From the NCBI GenBank assembly GCA_034433795.1, contig DAOUAE010000039.1:1-64000 (forward strand): a stretch of 64,000 nt of DNA, in the 5' to 3' direction. Of the stretch, positions 49,931-58,130 are shown in pieces. Origin of the DNA: DAOUAE01 sp034433795 (GTDB taxonomy: Bacteria; Chloroflexota; UBA6077; FW602-bin22; DAOUAE01). How positions within the stretch are numbered: the first letter of the stretch is position 1; each line of letters starts with the position of its first letter. Under the pieces are notes generated by a model, which saw only the letters and a program-made list of their open reading frames with translations, did no database searches and was not told the origin of the DNA. Made by a program: the position numbers and the translations under genes.

Positions 49931-50782
49931 TCAGGAGCGCCGGCGCAGGGCCAGCACCACCAGCACGAGACCGGCCAGGCCGAGGCCCGCGCCCACACCG
50001 GCCAGGAAGGCCAGCGGCAGCGTCTGCCACTCCAGGCTGTCCTCCAGCCGGGGACCGGGCGGACCGAAAAGGACCGGCGTGGGCGACAGCGGCGGGGGAG
50101 GGGTGGGCTCTGCTGTCGGGGTGACCGCCGGCGTCGGCGTGGGCCGGCCCGGCGGGCGCTCGGGGGTCGGCGTCACCGGCTGGGCCTCGACAAAGTCGAT
50201 GGTCACCACCTGGCCTGGTCCGAGTGGCACCGCGCGGGCCGGCAGACCCGGATAGCCGACGATCTCCAGATTGTAAACCCCTGGGGGGAGATCGGCGAAC
50301 TGGTAGAAGCCGTCGACCGCCGTGAAGGCCGTCCAGGACCGCTCGCCATTCTCCAGGCGCAGGAGCAGACGGCCAACCCCGAGCCCGCGCCAGTCCATCA
50401 CCCGCCCGCGGATGACACCGGCGTCGGCCGGACCGCTCAACGGCGCGGCGGCCAGGTAGCGGCTGACGAAGTAGCCGGTCGGGGCCGGCGTGGGCCAGGC
50501 CAGCGTCGGTGTCGGCGGCAGCACCAGCGGCCGGGGCGTCCAGGTCGGCGTGGGCGTGCTGGTCGGGGTGAGAGAGGCCGTCGGCGAGGCGGTCGGCACC
50601 ACCGTGCCGGTCGGTGACGGCCCGAGCGTCGGCGATAGGAGCGGCGTCGGCCGCGCCACCGGCGTCAGCGTCCGCACCGGCGGGGTGGCCGTCGGGGTCT
50701 GGGCCCCGACCGGCAGCGGGGCGAGCAGGAGCAGGCCGCCGGCCAGCCAGACCAGCAGCCGGACCAGGCGATCAGTAGGCAT
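49931..50782 (-). CDS. Pro/Thr-rich surface protein with carboxypeptidase-regulatory-like domain
   Basis: A 283-residue protein. A signal peptide (about 1-27, ending VGAQ) is followed by a Thr/Pro-rich stalk (to about 100, many TPT repeats). An Ig-like/CarboxypepD-regulatory-like domain follows (about 115-200, VIRGRVMDWRGLGVG, YQFADLPPGVYNLEIVGYPG). A second Thr/Pro stretch leads to a C-terminal transmembrane helix (about 255-278) with RRRS at the end. It is thus anchored with the domain displayed outside. Such stalks are likely glycosylation sites, which would fit its position in a glycosyltransferase operon. The start overlaps the transferase stop. Confidence 0.82.
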   Translation of the reverse strand: MPTDRLVRLLVWLAGGLLLLAPLPVGAQTPTATPPVRTLTPVARPTPLLSPTLGPSPTGTVVPTASPTASLTPTSTPTPTWTPRPLVLPPTPTLAWPTPAPTGYFVSRYLAAAPLSGPADAGVIRGRVMDWRGLGVGRLLLRLENGERSWTAFTAVDGFYQFADLPPGVYNLEIVGYPGLPARAVPLGPGQVVTIDFVEAQPVTPTPERPPGRPTPTPAVTPTAEPTPPPPLSPTPVLFGPPGPRLEDSLEWQTLPLAFLAGVGAGLGLAGLVLVVLALRRRS

Positions 50783-52172
50783 TGCGGTCCGTGAAGATCA
50801 CGATCAGCGTCTTCAAGAGGATCTTGATGTCCAGCCAGATCGTCCAGTTCTCGACGTACCAGAGGTCGTAGGCGGTCCGCTCCTCAATCGAGGTGTTGCC
50901 CCGCAGGCCGTTGACCTGGGCCCAGCCGGTCATGCCAGCCTTCTCGCGGTGCCGCTCCCAGTAGCGGGGGATCGTCCGTCGGAACTGCTCGACGAAGTGC
51001 GGGCGCTCGGCCCGGGGCCCGACCAGGCTCATCTCGCCGATGAGGACGTTGATGAGCTGGGGCAGTTCGTCCAGGGAGTAGCGGCGCAGGAAGGCTCCCA
51101 GCCGGGTTCGCCGTGGGTCGTTGGGCGTCGCCCAGACCGGCCCGGTCTCGGCCTCGGCATCCGGGCGCATGCTCCGGAACTTGATCATCAGAAACGGCTT
51201 GCCGTCGAGCCCGACCCGCTCCTGGCAGTAGAAGACCGGGCCGTCGGGCGAGGTGATCTTGATGAGCAGCGCGATAAGCAGCATCAACGGCGAGAGCAGG
51301 ACCAGCCCCACCGCGCTGCCCACCAGGTCCATGGCCCGTTTGAGGGCGGCGTTCCACCCCTTGAGAGCCACGTCCTTGACCGAGATGAGCGGCAGGCCGT
51401 TGAGGTCGCCGATGTGCACGCCCGAGGTCATAAACTGGAAGAGATCGGGGAAGACACGGATGTTCACCCGCTCGCCGTAGCACTGGGCCACGATGTCGAC
51501 CAGCTGCTGATGGGAGAGGGTCGGCATGGCGATGATCAGCTCGGTGACATTGTGCCGGCGAACCAGGTCGCCGACCTCGGCGATCGTCCCCAGGACGGGG
51601 AGCCCGGCAAACTCGGCCAGGCCGGGCTGCTCGGCCACCACCCCGATGGGGAGGTATCCCAGCCCAGGGTGGAGACGCGCCCGCTGGATGACCAGGCGGG
51701 CTGGCTCGCCGGTGCCGACCACCAGCAGCCGGTCGCGCTCGTAGCCCCGGGCTCGGAGAAAGCGGCGGACCCCGTAGAGGGTCAGCCGGCTGGTCACCAC
51801 CCCGACCAGGCTCAGCCCCCAGACCAGGGCGATCAGCAGCCGTGAGGGACCGAACTCGCGCCAGAGCAGCGCGCTGGCCACGATGACCAGGATCGTCCCG
51901 ATGGAGACCCCGGCGACGATGGCCGAAAGGTGATCCAGCCAGGGGACCGCCCGCTTGGGATGGTAGAGACCGGCCGTCGCCAGCGAGACCGGCACCGCCA
52001 GGAGATGCAGAGCGAAGAGCCCGATATAGGCGTCGAGGGGGTGAAACTCCTCGTAGGTAAAGAAGGGCGACTGGAACCGCAGCACGTAGGCCAGAAAGAC
52101 GGCCACCGTCAGGGCCACCAGGTCGCCCACCAGCAGCAGCAACACCCAGGGCGCGCTCTGGTAGCGCTTCAC
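50772..52172 (-). CDS. Polyprenyl glycosylphosphotransferase (WbaP/exopolysaccharide initiating type)
   Basis: A 466-residue membrane enzyme that starts exopolysaccharide units by linking sugar-1-phosphate to undecaprenyl phosphate. Four N-terminal helices (about 8-110) and a CoA-binding-like Rossmann region (about 130-240, RLLVVGTGEPARLVIQRA) precede the catalytic sugar-transferase domain (about 265-466). That domain shows KRAMDLVGSAVGLVLLSP, MIKFRSM, RYSLDELPQLINVL and GPRAERPHFV. All key motifs are present. GTG start overlaps the GT2 stop (GTGA). Confidence 0.94.
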   Translation of the reverse strand: MKRYQSAPWVLLLLVGDLVALTVAVFLAYVLRFQSPFFTYEEFHPLDAYIGLFALHLLAVPVSLATAGLYHPKRAVPWLDHLSAIVAGVSIGTILVIVASALLWREFGPSRLLIALVWGLSLVGVVTSRLTLYGVRRFLRARGYERDRLLVVGTGEPARLVIQRARLHPGLGYLPIGVVAEQPGLAEFAGLPVLGTIAEVGDLVRRHNVTELIIAMPTLSHQQLVDIVAQCYGERVNIRVFPDLFQFMTSGVHIGDLNGLPLISVKDVALKGWNAALKRAMDLVGSAVGLVLLSPLMLLIALLIKITSPDGPVFYCQERVGLDGKPFLMIKFRSMRPDAEAETGPVWATPNDPRRTRLGAFLRRYSLDELPQLINVLIGEMSLVGPRAERPHFVEQFRRTIPRYWERHREKAGMTGWAQVNGLRGNTSIEERTAYDLWYVENWTIWLDIKILLKTLIVIFTDRNAY

Positions 52173-53095
52173 AGCCGGACGATATACCTCCCTTCCGGAC
52201 GGAAGGCGTTGACCAGGAGCGCGAGCGCCGCCTTGAGAACGATCCCCGTGTAGACAAGCCAGGCGAGCGGACGAGGTGTCTGAGCAGCGTAGTGTTTGCG
52301 GAAGAAGATGTACATCGCGCGGTAGAACTCGATCACCGCCCGCCGGCTCTGGCGGCTGCTCTCGCCTTTGTAGTGGACAACCGTCACCGCACCGTGATAG
52401 TACACGCTCCAGCCCGCCTCTTTGATCCGGTAGGCCCAGTCCAGGTCCTCGCCGTACAGGAAAAAGGCCTCGTCCAAAAGCCCCACCTCGCGCAGGACCT
52501 GGCCACGGACCAGCATGCAGGCTCCGACCACCGCGTCCACCGGATAGGTGCCCGCCGGGTCCAGAAAGGTCAGGTTATAGCGGGCGAAGCGCGGGCTCCG
52601 GGGGAAGAGCCGGCTCAGCCCGACCATATGGTAGAAGGCAACCGCCGGCGTGGGGAAGCTCCGCCGGCAGGCCAGGTCCAGCCGCCCGTCGGGCAGGACC
52701 AGGCGGGGGCCACAGGCCCCCACCCACGGATGGGCCTCCATAAAGGCCACCAGCTCGGCCAGCGCTCCCGGCGGCACCACCGTATCGGGGTTGAGCAGCA
52801 GGACGTAGGGCGGCGGATCGGCCAGCAGGTCCCGCAGGGCCAGGTTGTTGGCGTAGGCGTAGCCACCGTTGGCGGGGCTGCGGATCAGGCGCACCTGCGG
52901 AAACTCCCGGGCCACCATCTCGGCGCTGCCATCGCGCGAGCCGTTGTCCACCACGATGACCTCGGCCCGCAGATCGCCCACCCCTGCCGGCAGTGAGGCC
53001 AGGCACTGCCGGAGCAACGCACAGACGTTGTAACTGACGATCACGATCACCAGGTCGCGCGTCTGGCCTACGGCCGGCATGCGCCCCCCCGGCAT
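52169..53095 (-). CDS. Family 2 glycosyltransferase (rhamnosyltransferase-like)
   Basis: A 308-residue GT2 enzyme with GT-A fold. The start VIVIVSYNVCALLRQCL, VVDNGSRDGSAEMV, the DxD-like LNPDTVV and the acceptor-side FFLYGEDLDWAYRI match WbbL-like rhamnosyltransferases. A C-terminal hydrophobic stretch (about 270-297) may anchor it to the membrane. A second in-frame ATG five codons downstream is a possible start. It adds a sugar to the lipid-linked chain begun by the neighbouring transferase; the donor is unknown. Confidence 0.9.
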   Translation of the reverse strand: MPGGRMPAVGQTRDLVIVIVSYNVCALLRQCLASLPAGVGDLRAEVIVVDNGSRDGSAEMVAREFPQVRLIRSPANGGYAYANNLALRDLLADPPPYVLLLNPDTVVPPGALAELVAFMEAHPWVGACGPRLVLPDGRLDLACRRSFPTPAVAFYHMVGLSRLFPRSPRFARYNLTFLDPAGTYPVDAVVGACMLVRGQVLREVGLLDEAFFLYGEDLDWAYRIKEAGWSVYYHGAVTVVHYKGESSRQSRRAVIEFYRAMYIFFRKHYAAQTPRPLAWLVYTGIVLKAALALLVNAFRPEGRYIVRL

Positions 53096-53096
53096 G

Positions 53097-54047
53097 TCAG
53101 CGCCGCCGCCAGCGCCACCAGCATCCCACCGGATAGCCCAGCATCTTGGCGACGTCGCCAGTCAGGCGAAGCAACGGCACCAGGAGCACCGCCAGCAGAC
53201 GCTCCCGCCAGCCCAGCGGTCCGAGCCGGCGGAAGAGGCGCCGGTACGGCCGGTACACATACCCCAGAGCCGCGGCGCCGAGCACAAGCCAGGCAACCTT
53301 ATACCACAAGCCAGTAAGCAGCACAAGGGGCGCCCCCACCAAATAGGTGCCATAGCGAATAGCGTGGCGATGGGTCCAGAGACCGGCCTTGCCATCGCCA
53401 CGCGCGTAGAGATAGTACTGCCGGAAGAAGGCCCCGAGGGAGGAGCGCGGCCGATAGTCCACCACCGCCTCGGGCACGAAGACAAACCGGCAGCCCGCCC
53501 GCCGGAGCGCCAGGTCGAAGACCAGGTCCTCGCAGTAGTCCAGCCACTCCGGGTAGCCACCCACCTGCTCCCAGACGCGCCGGCGAAAGGCGACCGAACG
53601 GCTCGACGGCAGAAAGCGCGCCGGGTCGATCTCATCGACGTCCGGCAGCGTGGTGGCCCCCAGCGCCAGTTCGAAGAGGCTCTCCGGCGCCGAACGGAAG
53701 AAGCCGCTCACCACGTCCACCGTGGGATCCTGCTCCAGCGGGGCGGTGATCCGCGCCAGCCAGGTGGGGCTGAGGCGCACACCGGCATCGGTCACCGCGA
53801 TGAGGTCGCTCCGGGTGGCGGCGATGGCCCGGTTCCGCCCGGTGGAGATGTTGGCCCCGGGAGCCTCCAGGAGCCGGACCGGCGCCCCGCGAGCGATATA
53901 GCCCTGGATAATGGCCACCGTCCGGTCGGTCGAGCCGCCATCGCAGATGACGATCTCGTCCGGGCGGCGCGTCTGGGCGAGCAGCGAGTCCAGCAGTCGG
54001 ACGATGCTGGCCTCCTCGTTTTTGACCGTCGCCACCACCGCGACCAT
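53097..54047 (-). CDS. Family 2 glycosyltransferase with C-terminal membrane helices
   Basis: A 316-residue GT2 enzyme: VAVVATVKNEEASIVRLLDS, ICDGGSTDRTV, VTDAGVRL (DxG-type metal site) and YCEDLVFDLAL (ED motif). Hydrophobic helices near residues 235-275 suggest a membrane link. ATG 54047 is chosen since the earlier frame is Arg/Gly-rich non-coding. It lies five bases after the glycoside hydrolase gene and one base before the next GT2 gene. Confidence 0.88.
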   Translation of the reverse strand: MVAVVATVKNEEASIVRLLDSLLAQTRRPDEIVICDGGSTDRTVAIIQGYIARGAPVRLLEAPGANISTGRNRAIAATRSDLIAVTDAGVRLSPTWLARITAPLEQDPTVDVVSGFFRSAPESLFELALGATTLPDVDEIDPARFLPSSRSVAFRRRVWEQVGGYPEWLDYCEDLVFDLALRRAGCRFVFVPEAVVDYRPRSSLGAFFRQYYLYARGDGKAGLWTHRHAIRYGTYLVGAPLVLLTGLWYKVAWLVLGAAALGYVYRPYRRLFRRLGPLGWRERLLAVLLVPLLRLTGDVAKMLGYPVGCWWRWRRR

Positions 54048-54052
54048 CGCTC

Positions 54053-55780
54053 TCACCCCCGCCAGACCCGCCGGCTCAGCCGCAGGGCCACAGCGACCAG
54101 CATGCCCCCACCCCCCAGGACCGCCACCCAGGGCAGCCAGGCCGGCGCGCCCGGCCGGCGGTCCACCACGACCCCGTCCAGCCCGGCCGGTCCTCCAGCG
54201 CTCGGACGCTCGACCACCACCTCGACCGTATGCACCCGGTCGGGCAGCCGCGCGGCGACCGGGACGCGCACCTGCCACGCCGGCGCCGGGCTGGCCAGGT
54301 CGAGGACCGCCCGCCCCTGAGCGTCGCGCGGCAGGGCCGGCGCCGGCCGGCCGTCGACCGTGACCACCAGCCGCCCGCCGTCAGGCTGGCGGGCCACCAC
54401 CAGGTCCAGATCGGTGCCCCGAAAGCGAAAGGTGAGACGGGCGTCGGCGCCTCGGGGCACCGCCAGCCCGCCCAGCACCGCTTCCGGAGCCGGGACCATC
54501 TCCCAGCTCCCCGCATAGTGCAGCGCCCAGTGCCGCTCCTGGTGGTAGCCGCGCTGGACCACCGGCGGTTCGGCGGTCAGCGCCCGCATGGCCTCGTAGA
54601 CCGGGTACGGCGTGAAATCCTCGTCGACGATGCCGAAATAGGCGTGCTGCTGGTTGAGACTGCGCCAGTTGACCAGCCGGAAATGCCAGAGCGCCATCAC
54701 CCCCATCCAGGGCCACTCCTCCTGCGCCCGCTGGTAGGCCCGGACCGTGTAGCGGGCCTGAAGGTCGCGGCTGACCCGCCCGTAGAGCGGAGGGTCCGGG
54801 TACTCCGGCGGCAGCGCGTTCCAGCCGATCTCCGACGCCCAGATCGGTTTCTGGGCGTCGCCGTTCTGGACCATAATCGCCCGCAGCAGCAACGGACGGG
54901 AGAAATTCACATCACGCTCCTGATCGAGCCGACGGTCGTCCGGCCCCCCCCGCAGGCCGTAAGCGTTGGCCCCCAGGATGTCAAACGCCCCGCGCGCCCC
55001 GGCCGCATACATCCGCTGGAGGTAACTCAGATCATTGAGCGCCCGCGGACTCTCCTCGACGGTCGGGGCCAGGGCCGCCGCGATGATGACCACCTCGGGG
55101 TCCACCTGCTTGGCCCGCGTGTAGGCGGTGCGGAGCAACCGCACGTAGCCGGCCGGGTCCGGCGGCTGCCCACCCCACTCAAAGGCCAGGTTGGGCTCAT
55201 TCCAGATCTGGTAGTAGCGGACCCGGCCCCGGTAGCGACGGATGAGCGTCTCCAGGAAGTCGGCGTAGTCCTCAGGATCGGCGGGTGGCGTCTCCAGTTT
55301 CGGGTTGCCCGGCCGGGCCCAGGGAGGCGAGGTGTCCACCCGAAAGATGATGTTGAGACCGTACTCCGTCGCCAGGTCCACGATCCGGTCGTACTTGGCC
55401 CAAGTGTCGTGGCCCTGCCGATCGCGGAACTGGCCCTTGGCCGGCACCTCGATCTCGCCCCAGACGACCTGCTGGCGGATCCAGCGAAAGCCAGCCGCCC
55501 GGATGAGCGCCAGCGTCCGGCGGACCTTCTCCTCCTCGACCTCCTGCTCCAGAAAAACGTTGATCCCGTAGGGATTCTCGTCGGTGTGGGCGATGGGCAC
55601 CATATCGGCCGTCTCCAGCGCCGGCGCCGTCACCCGGCTGTAGAGGGCCACCAGGGCGTGCCGCGTCTCCAGCGGCAGAAGATCGAGGAGCGCCGCGCGC
55701 TGAAACACCAGCAGGAGCCCGATCCCCAGGACCCCCAGCCCGACCAGACCGCACCAGAGCCGCCAGCCCTTCAGCCGCAT
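54053..55780 (-). CDS. Membrane-anchored glycoside hydrolase (GH5/GH39-like)
   Basis: A 575-residue protein with an N-terminal transmembrane helix (about 7-26), a TIM-barrel hydrolase domain (about 65-420), a beta-sandwich-like region (about 440-545) and a C-terminal transmembrane helix (about 548-567) ending in RRVWRG. Probable catalytic acids are Glu195 in YQIWNEPN and Glu317 in IWASEIGW, as in clan GH-A enzymes. The catalytic part would face outside. Position among glycosyltransferases suggests trimming or length control of the exported polysaccharide. It overlaps the GT4 stop by ten bases. ATG 55780 is used; the longer frame to 56686 is antisense-like filler. Confidence 0.88.
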   Translation of the reverse strand: MRLKGWRLWCGLVGLGVLGIGLLLVFQRAALLDLLPLETRHALVALYSRVTAPALETADMVPIAHTDENPYGINVFLEQEVEEEKVRRTLALIRAAGFRWIRQQVVWGEIEVPAKGQFRDRQGHDTWAKYDRIVDLATEYGLNIIFRVDTSPPWARPGNPKLETPPADPEDYADFLETLIRRYRGRVRYYQIWNEPNLAFEWGGQPPDPAGYVRLLRTAYTRAKQVDPEVVIIAAALAPTVEESPRALNDLSYLQRMYAAGARGAFDILGANAYGLRGGPDDRRLDQERDVNFSRPLLLRAIMVQNGDAQKPIWASEIGWNALPPEYPDPPLYGRVSRDLQARYTVRAYQRAQEEWPWMGVMALWHFRLVNWRSLNQQHAYFGIVDEDFTPYPVYEAMRALTAEPPVVQRGYHQERHWALHYAGSWEMVPAPEAVLGGLAVPRGADARLTFRFRGTDLDLVVARQPDGGRLVVTVDGRPAPALPRDAQGRAVLDLASPAPAWQVRVPVAARLPDRVHTVEVVVERPSAGGPAGLDGVVVDRRPGAPAWLPWVAVLGGGGMLVAVALRLSRRVWRG

Positions 55781-56979
55781 CGCCCCACCTCGTCCACAAA
55801 GGTGAGCAGCCGGGGCCAGATCTGAGACCAGTCGTAGGCGGCCACGACACGCTCCCGGCCCAGCGCCGCCAGCCGCTGCCGGCGGGCCGGCGTCCGCAAA
55901 AGCATCACCACCTCCTCGGCGAACGCCACCGGGTCGTCGGCCAGCACCAGCGCCTCCCGCACCGGCGGGACCAGACCGCTGGCCCCAGCCCGCGTGCTGA
56001 CGACCGGGAGGCCACAGGCCAGCGCCTGCAGAACCTTGAACCGCACGCCCCCCCCGAAGCGGACCGGCACCACGTAAACGGCCGCCCGCGCAAAGTGGGG
56101 ACGGTCGTCCGGCACCGCCCCGGTCACGGTGATGCCGGGAAGATGCGCCAGCGCCTGCACCGCCGGCGCCGGCGCCCGTCCGACGATGACAAACCGCGCC
56201 TCCGGCACCACCCGCCGCACCCGTGGCCAGATCGCCCGGGCGAACCAGTCGACCGCATCGACGTTCGGTCGGTAGTCCATGGTGCCGGTGAACAGGACAA
56301 CCGGCGGCTCTGCCGGTGGGAGTTCGGCGGGCCGCCAGAGGGTGCAGTCGATGCCGTTGGGCACCACCGCCAGGCGCAGGGGCTGCCGTCCCGCCAGCCG
56401 CTCCAGGGCCGCCGCGTCCTCGGTCGAGACGGCGATGGCCGCCCGCATCCGCCGCAGGCACTCCCCTTCGAACCGGGCCAGCTTGAGCGCCTGGAGGCCG
56501 GCGTAGACCGCCGCCAGCGGCCGGCGCTCGGCCAGCGCCAGGCGGAAGGCCTGGGCCTGGAGCCGGTACTCGGCGTTGTGGGCGTCCAGAATGCTCCGGC
56601 GGAGGCCTTCGGCCCCCAGCGCGAAGACCGCCGGCGCCATCTCCAGCCCCTCGACCATCAGGAGGTCCGGCCCGAAGCGGTCGCACTCCTCCCGCAAGGC
56701 CTGCCCAAAGGCCGGGCTGAACCGCCGGTCGGCCAGGTCCGGCCGGGTCGAGGCCAGCAGCACCCGCAGCCGGCGCCCGAGCGACCGTGACGGCGCCGGC
56801 ACCGTCCGCACCGTCACCCCGGCCGGGAGCGCCCCGGCGACCTCGCCGGCCAGCGGGCTGTAGGTCAGGACCCGCACCGTATGCTGTGTAGCCAGCCCGG
56901 CGATGAGATAGTAGTTGCGCAGGGCCGTCCCCTTGGTCGGGGGAGCCGGCGGGTCAGGCGTCAGAACAAGGAGACGCAT
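55771..56979 (-). CDS. Family 4 glycosyltransferase (EpsH1/TuaH-like)
   Basis: A 402-residue GT-B enzyme. N-terminal LVLTPDPPAPPTKGTALRNY and DAHNAEY match sugar transferases of exopolysaccharide clusters. The C-terminal donor site has FTGTMDYRPNVDAVDWF and a short FGGGVRFKVLQALACGLPVV replacing the classic EX7E. No membrane segment. It acts on the cytoplasmic face extending the lipid-linked glycan. Its start overlaps the previous GT4 gene by 26 bases. Confidence 0.9.
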   Translation of the reverse strand: MRLLVLTPDPPAPPTKGTALRNYYLIAGLATQHTVRVLTYSPLAGEVAGALPAGVTVRTVPAPSRSLGRRLRVLLASTRPDLADRRFSPAFGQALREECDRFGPDLLMVEGLEMAPAVFALGAEGLRRSILDAHNAEYRLQAQAFRLALAERRPLAAVYAGLQALKLARFEGECLRRMRAAIAVSTEDAAALERLAGRQPLRLAVVPNGIDCTLWRPAELPPAEPPVVLFTGTMDYRPNVDAVDWFARAIWPRVRRVVPEARFVIVGRAPAPAVQALAHLPGITVTGAVPDDRPHFARAAVYVVPVRFGGGVRFKVLQALACGLPVVSTRAGASGLVPPVREALVLADDPVAFAEEVVMLLRTPARRQRLAALGRERVVAAYDWSQIWPRLLTFVDEVGRCG

Positions 56980-58054
56980 CGCCCAGCACGCGCGCGTAGA
57001 CGGCCAGAGTGGCCCGGGCCGTGGCCGTCCAGGAGAAAGCGGCCGCCCGCTGGAGCCCGCGCCGGCCGAGGTCGCGACGGAGCGCCGGGTCCTCCCAGAG
57101 CTGGCGCATGGCCTGGGCCAGGGCCTCCGGCTGGTCCGGGTCCACCAGCAGAGCGGCGTCGCCGGCCACCTCGGGCAGGGCCCCCCGGTTGCTGGCGATG
57201 ACCGGGGTGCCGCAGGCCATCGCCTCCAGGACCGGCAGGCCGAAGCCCTCGTAGTACGAGGGAAGAACCAGGGCCAGCGCCCCCTGCATCAGCTGGACGA
57301 TCGCTGGCTGGTCAGGAGCGGCCAGCCAGCGCACCCGCCCCCGCCACCCGGGATCGGTCAGCTGGGCCACGACCTCGGCACAGAGCCAGCCGGGCCGGCC
57401 AGCGAGCACCAGGTCCGGGCAGGCCTCACCCACCGTCTGCCACAGCCGGGCGTAGGCCCGCAGGAGCCCGGGAATGTTCTTCCGGGGCTCCAGGACCCCG
57501 ACGAAGAGGAAATAGGGGCGGTCGGTCGCCGGCCCCGGACCCGGCCGGAAGGCCGGCGCCGGCGCCTCGGGGATGACCGTGATCTTCTCCGCCGGCGCCT
57601 CCACCAGCGTCAGGAGATCGCGCCGGGTGCACTCAGAGACGGCGATGATGGCGTCGGCCGCCGCCACCGCGCGCCCGATCTGGCCGTAGTAGCGCCGGCT
57701 CTCCGGCGTCAGAAACTCCGGGAAGCGCAGAAAGGCCAGGTCGTGCACCGTGATCACGCTCCGCCAGCGACGGGTGAAGAGCGGAATAAAATCGGGGCTG
57801 TGGAGGAGCGCGATCCGTCGGGGCCAGATCTCGGCGGCCAGGAGCGCCTGCTCCCAGCGGTGGTGCGGTGGCGTCAGACAGCGCACCACCGGGAAGGCGG
57901 CCACCTCCGGGTCGGGTGGCATCCGCCGGCTGAGCAGCAGCCGGGGCAGCCGGCGCAGGCCCAGCCCCCGAAAGCCGACCAGCAGCCCCCGAATGTAACT
58001 GCTGATGCCTCCGCTCTGGTAGGCCAGCAGGCGGGCGTCCAGGGCGATCTCCAT
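56954..58054 (-). CDS. Family 4 glycosyltransferase (mannosyltransferase-like)
   Basis: A 366-residue GT-B enzyme. It has SGGISSYIRGL near the N-terminus, TVHDLAFLRFPEFL, FVGVLEPRKNIPGLLRAYA, and the donor motif EGFGLPVLEAMACGTPVIAS with both Glu of EX7E. It is the first gene of the operon. ATG 58054 lies nine bases after TATAAT, so its mRNA is probably nearly leaderless. The operon continues through hydrolase, GT2 genes, initiating transferase, surface protein and pth. Confidence 0.92.
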   Translation of the reverse strand: MEIALDARLLAYQSGGISSYIRGLLVGFRGLGLRRLPRLLLSRRMPPDPEVAAFPVVRCLTPPHHRWEQALLAAEIWPRRIALLHSPDFIPLFTRRWRSVITVHDLAFLRFPEFLTPESRRYYGQIGRAVAAADAIIAVSECTRRDLLTLVEAPAEKITVIPEAPAPAFRPGPGPATDRPYFLFVGVLEPRKNIPGLLRAYARLWQTVGEACPDLVLAGRPGWLCAEVVAQLTDPGWRGRVRWLAAPDQPAIVQLMQGALALVLPSYYEGFGLPVLEAMACGTPVIASNRGALPEVAGDAALLVDPDQPEALAQAMRQLWEDPALRRDLGRRGLQRAAAFSWTATARATLAVYARVLGDASPCSDA

Positions 58055-58063
58055 CGCGCCGGG

Positions 58064-58069
58064 ATTATA
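58064..58069 (-). promoter_or_regulatory. -10 box of the second polysaccharide operon
   Basis: TATAAT on the minus strand, nine bases before ATG 58054. Its upstream region overlaps the divergent -10 box at 58090-58095. Confidence 0.6.
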
Positions 58070-58086
58070 CCCTACCGGCCGGGTCG

Positions 58087-58095
58087 TGGTACAAT
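58087..58095 (+). promoter_or_regulatory. Extended -10 promoter of the cysteine synthase-like gene
   Basis: TGGTACAAT is an extended -10 with poor -35, 35 bases before ATG 58131. It faces the minus-strand promoter at 58064-58069. Confidence 0.55.
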
Positions 58096-58130
58096 CGGAG
58101 AGGAGATCTCACAGCCGGAGGCGAGCACCG

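Noticed and set aside
50100..50740. Repeated Thr/Pro codons as a tandem DNA repeat or CRISPR
   Set aside because: The repeats are irregular and in frame with a secreted stalk; there are no constant repeats with unique spacers.
55781..56686. N-terminal extension of the glycoside hydrolase
   Set aside because: It runs across the GT4 gene in another frame and is repetitive Ala/Gly/Arg sequence; ATG 55780 starts a clear membrane helix.
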